From: a virus
DNA: 20,368 nt
Direction: 5' to 3' (one strand)
IMG/VR virus record: IMGVR_UViG_3300035698_017566
Coordinates: 1-20,368 of that record
In this document: piece by piece, positions 7,232 to 12,850 of the stretch
Position numbering within the stretch: position 1 is the first letter of the stretch
How the letters are laid out: the number at the start of each line of letters is the position of its first letter
Notes under the pieces: model-generated
What the model saw: only the letters and a program-made list of their open reading frames with translations
Told to the model about the DNA's origin: nothing
The model's database searches: none
Program-made: the position numbers and the translations under genes

Positions 7232-8146
7232 ATGGCACTGACCTATTCCGAAATAACTGCAATCACAGAGAAATACTTTGTCAAGAAGCTTATTGACAAC
7301 GTCTTTGAGAGCAACGTACTGTTCTCACGTTTCAAGGACAAGCAGATTTTGCTTGACGGCGGAGAACGCGTTCTTATGCCCGTAGCGTATGCTACTACCA
7401 CAGCGTCTGGTTCGTACAGCGGTGCCGATACTCTCGACACTACTCCCAACGATCAGATCACATCCGCAGAGTTCACATGGACCCAGTACTATGCAAATAT
7501 CACGATTACTGGTCTTGACGAATTGAAAAACAGCGGTGACGCTGCCAAGGTTTCGTTCGTGAAGAGCAAGGTCCAGCTGGCAGAGAAGAGCCTGTCCGAT
7601 AATCTCGGTACAGATCTCTACAACCTTGGAACAACGTCCGGTGCCCTCATCGGTCTGCGTCTCGCGGTTGACAGCGCGGGAACTTACGGTGGGATCGATA
7701 GAGGTACCTACAGTTGGTGGGCTGCGCAGGAAGACGGCACCAACACAGTCCTCTCTATCCCTGTGATGGAAGCCACTTATGGTGACTGCACAGTTGGTAA
7801 GAGCAAGCCTTCTATCATGCCGACGACTCAGGACATCTTTGATGACTACCTGGCTCTTCTGCAGCCTCAGCAGAGGTTCACGGATTCCAAGACAGCTGAT
7901 GCCGGTTTTGTCAACTGCCTTTTCCGTGGTACACCTGTCGTGGTAGATCAGCACTGCCCGGCCTCCCACATGTTCTACCTCAATGAGGAGTACTGTCACC
8001 TCTATGTCCACAGCAAGCGCAACTTCAAGCTTGAGCCTTTCCTAAAACCAACCAATCAGGACGTGGCTACGGCGAAGGTTTACTGGGCGGGAGTGCTTGG
8101 GATTGATAATTGCCGCATGAATGGAAAATTAAACACCATCGCATAA
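7232..8146 (+). CDS. Major capsid protein
   Basis: The product (304 aa) should be the HK97-fold shell subunit. Evidence is its place right after the scaffold gene, a strong SD (AAGGAG, 7218-7223), and a composition rich in Thr, Ala, Gly and Asp. Its N-terminus, MALTYSEITAITEKYFVKKL, leads into the usual N-arm, an 'NVLFSRFKDK' helix and a beta region ITSAEFTWTQYYANITITGLD (about 77-97) with LAEKSLSDNLGTDLYN (spine-helix-like, about 117-132). A block GGIDRGTYSWW (about 153-163) recurs in phage capsid proteins of this type. There is no N-terminal delta domain and no protease gene nearby, so proteolytic maturation is unlikely. The C-terminal part (about 235-304) ends with VYWAGVLGIDNCRMNGKL. Confidence 0.9.
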   Translation: MALTYSEITAITEKYFVKKLIDNVFESNVLFSRFKDKQILLDGGERVLMPVAYATTTASGSYSGADTLDTTPNDQITSAEFTWTQYYANITITGLDELKNSGDAAKVSFVKSKVQLAEKSLSDNLGTDLYNLGTTSGALIGLRLAVDSAGTYGGIDRGTYSWWAAQEDGTNTVLSIPVMEATYGDCTVGKSKPSIMPTTQDIFDDYLALLQPQQRFTDSKTADAGFVNCLFRGTPVVVDQHCPASHMFYLNEEYCHLYVHSKRNFKLEPFLKPTNQDVATAKVYWAGVLGIDNCRMNGKLNTIA

Positions 8147-8184
8147 CTTGATTTTAAAGGACTTACGACGAATGGTTTTAGGAC

Positions 8185-8213
8185 TTGAATTCTCACCGAT
8201 CAGGCAGTATAAC
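8185..8213 (+). promoter_or_regulatory. Sigma70-like promoter before the endonuclease gene
   Basis: TTGAAT (8185-8190) and TATAAC (8208-8213) are separated by exactly 17 bases and match the -35 and -10 consensus at four or more of six positions each. The expected start of transcription is near 8220. That start lies inside the hairpin arm of the next entry, so a transcript from here would lack most of the 5' arm. This is the only good sigma70-type promoter I found in the window. Confidence 0.5.
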
Positions 8214-8237
8214 CTAAGGGTGACCTTTATCCTTGGG
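8213..8237 (+). promoter_or_regulatory. Shine-Dalgarno-masking hairpin of the endonuclease gene
   Basis: CCTAAGGGT (8213-8221) pairs with ATCCTTGGG (8229-8237) over 9 bp including two G-U pairs, with a 7-nt loop. It captures the first half of the SD run GGGGGA (8235-8240) for the ATG at 8246. A smaller alternative, ATCC-TTGGG-GGAT (8229-8241), covers the same SD. It should lower translation from transcripts entering from the capsid gene. Confidence 0.55.
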
Positions 8238-8245
8238 GGATTGTC

Positions 8246-8776
8246 ATGGTCAAAGAGAAGCTGTGCAGTAAGTGCCGGGTTTTAAAACATTCGTCGGAGT
8301 TCTATAAGAGAAAGTTACTGAAGTGCGGGCTTAGTAGTTGGTGTAAAGAATGCACAGAGATATTGGGAAAAGCAACCAAGGCAAGATACCGTGAGCAGAA
8401 CAAAGAGGCAGACTACAAAGGGTACAAGTACTGTGGGAAGTGTGGGAAGCGGAAGCCGAAGACACGGTTCCACAGGAACCGCACCACTAAAGACGGCCTC
8501 GAGTGGAGCTGCAAGCTGTGTCACCTTGATAAACAGATGCGGATCAGGATCGGGATTGTAAGGGAAGACAAGAAGAGGGTATTCCATGAGCAGAACGGTA
8601 AATGTGCAATATGCGGCAAAACAGCCAGGTCTTTTAAAGGGCTGCGCGTCGACCATTGCCATGATACCAAGAAGTTTAGAGGCCTCTTGTGTCATTTCTG
8701 TAATGTCGGTCTGGGTCATTTCAAGCACGACCCAGAGATACTCAAAAAAGCAGTGGAGTATCTGGGAAAACACTAA
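8246..8776 (+). CDS. Endonuclease VII-family HNH-type nuclease (probable free-standing homing endonuclease)
   Basis: The product (176 aa) has three zinc sites. Two N-terminal ribbons are formed by C7/C10 with C33/C36 and by C63/C66 with C89/C92; each is followed by an 'FY.....' or 'RFH.N' stretch as in small phage HNH proteins. The catalytic C-terminal domain (about 113-176) has C120-x2-C123, the DHCH motif (D136-H139) and RGLLCHFCNVGLG (145-157, C149/C152/N153), the signature of the T4 endonuclease VII (recombination endonuclease VII) family. T4 endo VII cuts branched DNA; stand-alone genes of this kind inside capsid operons are more often homing-type nucleases. It interrupts the head genes with a 99-bp spacer carrying its own promoter and hairpin, and uses more AAG, AGA and TTT-type codons than its neighbours, which fits insertion. 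Confidence 0.85.
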   Translation: MVKEKLCSKCRVLKHSSEFYKRKLLKCGLSSWCKECTEILGKATKARYREQNKEADYKGYKYCGKCGKRKPKTRFHRNRTTKDGLEWSCKLCHLDKQMRIRIGIVREDKKRVFHEQNGKCAICGKTARSFKGLRVDHCHDTKKFRGLLCHFCNVGLGHFKHDPEILKKAVEYLGKH

Positions 8777-8781
8777 CAGCT

Positions 8782-8805
8782 TGTGTGGAGCTTTTCATTC
8801 ACACA
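8782..8805 (+). promoter_or_regulatory. Hairpin with conserved 12-nt loop, copy 1
   Basis: TGTGTG (8782-8787) pairs with CACACA (8800-8805) around GAGCTTTTCATT. The SD AGGGAG (8805-8810) starts at the foot of the stem, and the ATG is at 8816. Copy 2 (9347-9370) has a different but perfect stem and an almost identical loop, so the fold, not the stem sequence, is conserved. Confidence 0.7.
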
Positions 8806-8815
8806 GGGAGTTATC

Positions 8816-9337
8816 ATGACAGCGTATGACTACAAGTCAGTAAATGAAGAGAGCGTATCGGCAGTGACCGCTACGCCTTCTGTTGACCTTGGTACAATCA
8901 GATTCAACGGCGGGATCCAGTATCAGTACATGTATAACGCTGGCGGAGCAGGTAACCAGGGCTGTCCGGTCCTCGTGACTGGTGCGACAGACTATAACTT
9001 CGTCACCACTTATGCGCAGATCGATACACTGACTGCTGCGGGTGCTGATGGGTTCGCATTTGCCGGAGTCCTCCACAATGCTACATGCGCAGCGTCATCG
9101 TACGCATGGGTAGCTCAGCGCGGTATGATCCAGTGCCGTCCGGAGTCTTCAGCTATTGAAGTCGGTGATGCTGTGCTTATTAAGGACGGTGGAAATGCTA
9201 TCATCGCACGTTCCGGAGTCACGGACACTGCTACTGCTGCAGAGTTGTGCTCGTTCATCGTCAACCCTGTAGTCGGTCAGGCCATGGAAGCGGCTACTGC
9301 TGCTGCTACTGGGACTATCTCAGTGTACATCCGATAA
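8816..9337 (+). CDS. Putative capsid decoration/head surface protein, copy 1
   Basis: The product (173 aa) is a Thr/Ala/Gly-rich beta protein with no recognised named family. It is the paralogue of the next gene: both share ESVSAVTATPS, DLGTIRF, YQYMYNAG, VTGATDYNF, LTAAGADGFAFAGV, NATCAASSY and ATAAATGTI in the same order, about 60% identity by eye. Start 8816 is chosen over an in-frame ATG at 8783 because SD AGGGAG (8805-8810) serves it, because the paralogue starts at the equivalent point, and because 8783 lies within the hairpin. Composition and position behind the capsid gene suggest a head decoration or accessory protein (inference). Conserved Cys residues (NATCAASSY) may matter for structure. 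Confidence 0.7.
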   Translation: MTAYDYKSVNEESVSAVTATPSVDLGTIRFNGGIQYQYMYNAGGAGNQGCPVLVTGATDYNFVTTYAQIDTLTAAGADGFAFAGVLHNATCAASSYAWVAQRGMIQCRPESSAIEVGDAVLIKDGGNAIIARSGVTDTATAAELCSFIVNPVVGQAMEAATAAATGTISVYIR

Positions 9338-9346
9338 CATCAACAG

Positions 9347-9370
9347 CTGACGGAGCTTTTTATTCGTCAG
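9347..9370 (+). promoter_or_regulatory. Hairpin with conserved 12-nt loop, copy 2
   Basis: CTGACG (9347-9352) pairs with CGTCAG (9365-9370) around GAGCTTTTTATT. The loop differs at one base from copy 1 (8782-8805), while the six-base-pair stem is changed on both sides. The SD AGGGAG (9369-9374) begins inside the last two bases of the stem, and the ATG follows at 9380. Confidence 0.7.
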
Positions 9371-9379
9371 GGAGTCATC

Positions 9380-9901
9380 ATGGCAGTATATGGAATGAAA
9401 CCAATTGAGATCGAGAGTGTGTCGGCAGTGACCGCTACGCCTTCGACTGATCTTGGTACGATACGGTTCTATGGAGGCAATAAGTATCAGTATATGTACA
9501 ACGCTGGTGCTGAGGCATACACAGGAGCTCCTGTGTGGGTGACAGGTGCGACAGACTACAACTTCGTCTCCACCTATGCCACATTCGCTGCTCTGACAGC
9601 AGCAGGTGCTGATGGATTTGCCTTCGCAGGTGTGGTACAGAATGCCACATGCGCTGCATCGTCGTATTGCTGGATAGCTCAGTCAGGTCTGCTTAATTGC
9701 CGTCCTCAGTCGTCTGCTATAGCGGTCGGGGATATGGTGCTCGCTGCGGATGACGGAAATTTCGTCATGTCCCGTACCGGAGTCACCAACACTGCTACTA
9801 CTGAAGAGCTTGCTTCGTATATCGCCAACACAGTTATTGGCGTGGCGCAGGAAGTTGCTACAGCAGCGGCTACTGGTACTATCGCAGTATGGCGTAGGTA
9901 A
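9380..9901 (+). CDS. Putative capsid decoration/head surface protein, copy 2
   Basis: This product (173 aa) is the paralogue of the protein encoded at 8816-9337, of the same length and order of motifs. An exactly shared 23-nt stretch at 8858-8880 and 9422-9444 points to a fairly recent tandem duplication or gene conversion. Differences cluster in surface-like stretches (e.g. NAGAEAYTGAPVW against NAGGAGNQGCPVL, residues about 40-53) and in the C-terminal third. Two slightly different copies could occupy different sites on the head or broaden surface properties. The leader hairpin was duplicated with the gene. Assignment to the head surface is by position and composition only. Confidence 0.7.
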   Translation: MAVYGMKPIEIESVSAVTATPSTDLGTIRFYGGNKYQYMYNAGAEAYTGAPVWVTGATDYNFVSTYATFAALTAAGADGFAFAGVVQNATCAASSYCWIAQSGLLNCRPQSSAIAVGDMVLAADDGNFVMSRTGVTNTATTEELASYIANTVIGVAQEVATAAATGTIAVWRR

Positions 9902-9908
9902 CTAACAA

Positions 9909-9968
9909 AGCCGAGTCGGGCAGGCAGTGCTGCTATCCCCCAGGGTATGCAGCCTGCCAGCCTTGGCT
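9909..9968 (+). promoter_or_regulatory. Large two-part hairpin in the leader of the DUF115 gene
   Basis: The outer stem AGCCGAG (9909-9915) pairs with CTTGGCT (9962-9968, one G-U). After a 3x3 internal loop, the inner stem GGCAGGC (9919-9925) pairs perfectly with GCCTGCC (9952-9958). The 26-nt terminal loop holds ATCCCCCAGGGT (9935-9946), which is complementary to the SD region (next entry). Only CTT follows, without a T-run, so it is not a normal terminator. Confidence 0.75.
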
Positions 9969-9991
9969 CTTAACCAATAATCCTGGGGGAT
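9935..9991 (+). promoter_or_regulatory. Anti-SD/SD pair: possible pseudoknot switch
   Basis: ATCCCCCAGGGT (9935-9946, in the hairpin loop) pairs with ATCCTGGGGGAT (9980-9991) over 12 bp: 11 Watson-Crick pairs and one G-U, ten of them contiguous. The second arm contains the whole SD run GGGGGA (9985-9990) of the ATG at 9996. A competing local hairpin AATCC-TGGG-GGATT (9979-9992) also covers it. This arrangement would form an H-type pseudoknot that hides the ribosome site. Confidence 0.65.
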
Positions 9992-9995
9992 TGCA

Positions 9996-11153
9996 ATGAG
10001 TGTGACAATAAACGAAAACGTACAGACAGCAGCACCTACTATCATACCGGATCCGGTTGACACTATCAATGTTGACAGGAACGTGATCGATAATTATGAG
10101 AAGACGATCGCGGAGCTTCGTGCAGAGGTAAATGCACGTGTACCTATGAAGCTCACCTTTCAGCAGCTGATAGAGCAGCCCCCGATTACTCGTGAGCAGA
10201 TGTATGAGCAGTCCTGCTCCAATGACAGCGTCACAGTGAAGTTCTGGCGTGATAAATGGGTGGGGCATACCCGGGAGAACATGGAGCTGTATGACTTCAG
10301 AGAACACAGTTCCATGACGTCCTATGCCAAGTACGCCTGCCGTCCTGTAGTAGTAGCTGGAAGCGGTCCTTCTCTGAAGAAGAACGCGCACCATCTCAAG
10401 GACAAGAACGAGAATATCGGTCTGGTGTCATGTCTGCACAATTTCGCCTATTTCATTGACAACGAAATAAAGTGTGACGGATACATCAACATGGACGCCG
10501 GGGACATTACGATCCCGGAGATGTCTCAGGGCGGGAAGCACCCAGAGCAGTATTACTGGGATGCCTCTAAGGATCAAACGCTCATAGCGGCATCTGTCAC
10601 CAAGCCTGAGCTTATTAAGCGATGGCAGGGCGACATCCAGTTCTTCCAGGCTCCCATACCTGACCAAGCTATCATGAAAGAGATATGGGAGATCACTAAA
10701 GGATTTGGTGTGTTCTACAATGTTGGAGGCAATGCTCTTGGAGCGACTTACTATCATGCACGTGCTATCCTGGGCGGGATGCCTATTGCTATGATCGGTG
10801 CGGACTTCGCATTCGATTACATGCATAAGTTTCACAGCTGGGACAGTCCCTATGATAAGCAGTTCGACGGAGTAGTGCCCTGCACAGACATATTCGGGAA
10901 TCGGGTATACACATGGCCCTCTTATCTGAATTTTTCCAAGTGGTTTCTGTCGCAGGCTATGGGCGGTAATGGAAATAATCCGATGATTATGATCAACTGC
11001 ACAGAGGGTGGAGTGCTTGGAGCATTTCCTCACGGGAATGTGAAGCATGTACATCAGATGGCACTGGTCGATTTCCTTCACATGTACAATCATTACACAA
11101 GAAAACCGGAGATGGTCGAAAACCCTCCGGATCAACCAAAACTCTTATTCTGA
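9996..11153 (+). CDS. DUF115 / Maf-MptE-like protein (putative glycosyltransferase)
   Basis: The product (385 aa) carries the DUF115 signature: PVVVAGSGPSLKKNAHHL (117-134), where the G-x-GPSL loop is the family's nucleotide-binding hallmark. Next come a Rossmann-like strand with 'GLVSCLHNFAYF' (142-153) and the later block GGNALGATYYHARAILGGMPIAMIGADFAFD (about 245-275), the usual 'a..fG......I.L.G.D.a' part. DUF115 occurs in motility accessory factors (Maf) that transfer nonulosonic acids to flagellin and in the archaeal pterin enzyme MptE; sugar transfer is the more likely activity here, but the substrate cannot be read. Residues 1-110 form a helical extension. It lies directly after the two putative decoration genes, so virion glycosylation is a reasonable inference. 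Its SD is buried in structured RNA. Confidence 0.7.
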   Translation: MSVTINENVQTAAPTIIPDPVDTINVDRNVIDNYEKTIAELRAEVNARVPMKLTFQQLIEQPPITREQMYEQSCSNDSVTVKFWRDKWVGHTRENMELYDFREHSSMTSYAKYACRPVVVAGSGPSLKKNAHHLKDKNENIGLVSCLHNFAYFIDNEIKCDGYINMDAGDITIPEMSQGGKHPEQYYWDASKDQTLIAASVTKPELIKRWQGDIQFFQAPIPDQAIMKEIWEITKGFGVFYNVGGNALGATYYHARAILGGMPIAMIGADFAFDYMHKFHSWDSPYDKQFDGVVPCTDIFGNRVYTWPSYLNFSKWFLSQAMGGNGNNPMIMINCTEGGVLGAFPHGNVKHVHQMALVDFLHMYNHYTRKPEMVENPPDQPKLLF

Positions 11154-11164
11154 GGAGTTGAACA

Positions 11165-11440
11165 ATGGCAGTAACTTTCGCTCGCAACTTCAGTGTCATG
11201 GGAGATCGCAGAGTCGTGTTCGGTCTCGTCACTGTTAGTACTACCACCTCCGGAGCAGTGGAGTCTGGTCTCTCTATTATTCATGGCGGCGGTTTCACGT
11301 ATCACAGCGCCACATCAGCTGTCCCTAATGCAGTAGTGCAGTTTAACGTTGCTTCCGGCGGATCAGAATCCAATGGAATGATCAACATTGCAACCTGCAC
11401 TGCAGGGGATGACTTCTACATCTACGCTATCGGCGAGTAA
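11165..11440 (+). CDS. Small beta-rich head-region protein
   Basis: The product (91 aa) is Ser/Thr/Val/Gly-rich and is probably all beta: FSVMGDRRVVFGLVTVS (9-25) followed by alternating strands and ending in GDDFYIYAIGE. The start follows GAGGAG (11153-11158) by 6 nt. It is the first of three small genes between the DUF115 gene and the adaptor. The pattern 'VMG..RVVFG.VT...T..' is, from memory, common in conserved phage proteins of unknown role in this position. A head accessory or decoration role is inferred from place and composition. Confidence 0.65.
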   Translation: MAVTFARNFSVMGDRRVVFGLVTVSTTTSGAVESGLSIIHGGGFTYHSATSAVPNAVVQFNVASGGSESNGMINIATCTAGDDFYIYAIGE

Positions 11441-11450
11441 GGAGGCCCCT

Positions 11451-11819
11451 ATGTACGGACAGTCCTTGGTTAAGGGTGCAACCCTGAGCCTTACAGCATC
11501 GGCTGCTACCGGCACTACTACAGACGCTACTGATATCAGAGGGTGCAACAAGGTCTTCGTGAAGATATCATCGTTCGCCAGTGCCTGTCCTGTAGTAGTG
11601 ATGGCTGCTGATACGGCTACGTCCTCCTCTCTCGGTCCTATCATGGTGCTGCACTCTACGGGTACAGCTCAGGTAGCTACATACACCATTGCCAGTACCG
11701 GGGAAAACGGAGATTCATTCTTTGATATCAGCAGAGTAGCGGGTTTGCCTTATGTGGGTTTCGCAGTTGCTTCAATGCCTGCAGTAGCAAGCACGTTGAC
11801 AGTATACAAATCGTTCTAA
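11451..11819 (+). CDS. Small Thr/Ser/Ala-rich head-region protein
   Basis: The product (122 aa) is predicted to be a beta sandwich: LSLTASAATGTTTD, then GCNKVFVKISSF (about 31-42), VVVMAADTATSSSLGPIMVL and the C-terminal VGFAVASMPAVASTLTVYKSF. The start at 11451 is chosen because AAGGAGG (11439-11445) precedes it; the frame is open further upstream but overlaps the previous gene without an SD. It resembles the preceding 91-aa protein in composition only. Function is unknown; an accessory head protein is the best guess. Confidence 0.65.
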   Translation: MYGQSLVKGATLSLTASAATGTTTDATDIRGCNKVFVKISSFASACPVVVMAADTATSSSLGPIMVLHSTGTAQVATYTIASTGENGDSFFDISRVAGLPYVGFAVASMPAVASTLTVYKSF

Positions 11820-11825
11820 GTGACA

Positions 11826-11863
11826 CACCCTCCGGGGTGAACAGTTAACCATCCTCCGGGATG
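11826..11863 (+). promoter_or_regulatory. Tandem UCCG-tetraloop hairpins
   Basis: CACCC-TCCG-GGGTG (11826-11839) and CATCC-TCCG-GGATG (11850-11863) are two 5-bp hairpins with C(UNCG)G tetraloops. They are followed by GTAACAGAAGGAG and the next start at 11883. Layout, stem length and trailing GTAACA match the pair at 6222-6257 almost exactly, with UCCG in place of UUCG. There is no T-run, so intrinsic termination is unlikely. Confidence 0.7.
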
Positions 11864-11882
11864 TAACAGAAGGAGTAGTATC

Positions 11883-12245
11883 ATGGCTAAGCGGCGTTCT
11901 GTTCTGACAAATGATGGAGATGTAATCTACGACCAGCTGGTAAACGGCGCGAGATACACGATAGAGCCCGGCAAGAGTATAGAGCTTCCGAGAGCTGAGG
12001 CTGTTATGGTGAGAGGGCACTACTGCGGAGCCTCTACCAGCACCCAGCTGTCTTTGGTTCACATGCCGATAGAGGGCGGATCTCCTGAACAGACAGAATC
12101 TAAGAAGATTTTTGTGTCCCCGGATGGTAAGGAATTCAAGTCCAAAGCGGGGCTGATGGGTCACATGCGAGCACTCGTTAAAAAGGGAGATTTCAAAGAT
12201 GACACCAGCATCAGTGCTGACAAACTGCAGGGCGCAGCTGTATGA
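11883..12245 (+). CDS. Head-region protein with degenerate C2H2-like segment
   Basis: The product (120 aa) is full length behind the SD AAGGAG (11870-11875). Residues 1-60 look beta-rich (TNDGDVIYDQLVNGARYTIEPGKS). Residues 77-96 read SPDGKEFKSKAGLMGHMR around their core, which keeps the C2H2 zinc-finger spacing of Phe, Leu and first His (F85, L91, H94) but has Ser79 and Gly82 where the two Cys should be, so it probably does not bind zinc. The last 47 bases overlap the adaptor gene in another frame. No named family is recognised; a small neck or head protein is possible. Confidence 0.65.
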   Translation: MAKRRSVLTNDGDVIYDQLVNGARYTIEPGKSIELPRAEAVMVRGHYCGASTSTQLSLVHMPIEGGSPEQTESKKIFVSPDGKEFKSKAGLMGHMRALVKKGDFKDDTSISADKLQGAAV

Positions 12246-12849
12246 GACCACAGCCACATACTGGACTGATGCTGAGCTCTACGGTTACATGTGGTACGGT
12301 GAGAGGGAGCTTGCGCAGTTAGTTCCGTGCACTGAGGCTGCCTTCCTTACTGCAACGGTGACTGATACCTCAGGGTATACGTCACCGTCCGATATCCTCT
12401 ACTATGATCGGGTGACCTATGACTCTGTGAAGCTCAAACGAGTGGATCAGACTGATGTGGATGCCCTGAACCGCAGAGGCTATGGAGCGTCATCTACCAC
12501 CGGTCAGCCTACCCACTACTACGAGTATGGTAAGATGGTCTATGTATGGCCTATACCGCAGGAAGCTGCCGACCTCAAGTTCTGGTACTTCTCAGAGCCC
12601 GCTGAGGTGACTGCTGCGGCTACCGACTTCACGGTGCCCTCCATGTTCCAGTCTTATCTGCAGGATTATGTCCTGTACCGGGCATGGGCTAAGGATGACA
12701 ATGAGGGGAAAGCCAACTTCTTCCGGCAGCAGTGGGAGAACGATAAACAGTTGGCCTACAATAACTGGGCACAGAGGGGGCAGAGGGACGGCTACCGTGT
12801 AGTTCGTGATGTGGACAATTACCCTGAAACTCAACTGGGGATGATCTAA
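12199..12849 (+). CDS. Head-tail adaptor (gp6/P22 gp4-type connector) protein
   Basis: The product (216 aa) should bind under the portal and begin the tail. Its N-terminus fits the adaptor pattern: a first helix with L-x-L-Y ('ASVLTNCRAQLYE'), then YWTDAELYGYMWYGERELAQL (21-41), the usual 'W.d.el..yl..a...l' block. A beta domain with PSDILYYDRVTYDSVKLKRVD (about 58-78) and TGQPTHYYEYGKMVYVWPIP (about 95-114) follows, then a C-terminal helical part FQSYLQDYVLYRAWAKD (150-166) ending in a tail. These blocks recur in phage adaptor proteins. I keep the start at 12199 despite a 47-nt overlap, because the first helix is family-typical and GGGAG (12185-12189) precedes it. TAACATGG leads straight into the hub gene. 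Confidence 0.75.
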   Translation: MTPASVLTNCRAQLYETTATYWTDAELYGYMWYGERELAQLVPCTEAAFLTATVTDTSGYTSPSDILYYDRVTYDSVKLKRVDQTDVDALNRRGYGASSTTGQPTHYYEYGKMVYVWPIPQEAADLKFWYFSEPAEVTAAATDFTVPSMFQSYLQDYVLYRAWAKDDNEGKANFFRQQWENDKQLAYNNWAQRGQRDGYRVVRDVDNYPETQLGMI

Positions 12850-12850
12850 C

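Larger units (their letters stand above)
8166..8296 (+). repeat. Interrupted inverted repeat around the endonuclease start
   Basis: CGACGAATGGTTTTA (8166-8180) is the reverse complement of TAAAACATTCGTCG (8283-8296) apart from one missing base, i.e. 14 of 15 positions. The arms enclose the putative promoter, the SD and the first 12 codons of the endonuclease gene. It could form a long-range stem in transcripts read through from the capsid gene, or be a protein-binding dyad. It could be coincidence, but the match length within 130 bp is unusual. Confidence 0.5.

Noticed and set aside
7325-8011. Long open frame on the - strand inside the capsid gene
   Set aside because: It is antisense to a well-supported capsid gene, has no SD and shows no recognisable protein; it follows from codon bias of the + strand gene.
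8783-8815. Upstream in-frame ATG for the first paralogue gene
   Set aside because: It lies in the hairpin stem, lacks an SD, and the paralogue begins at the position equal to 8816.
9909-9971. Hairpin read as an intrinsic terminator
   Set aside because: The stem is strong, but no T-run follows and the next gene is in the same operon; a translational structure fits better.
10428-11135. 235-codon open frame on the - strand inside the DUF115 gene
   Set aside because: Antisense to a gene with clear family motifs; no SD, no family features.
11388-11450. N-terminal extension of the gene at 11451
   Set aside because: It overlaps the previous gene without an SD; AAGGAGG directly precedes ATG 11451.
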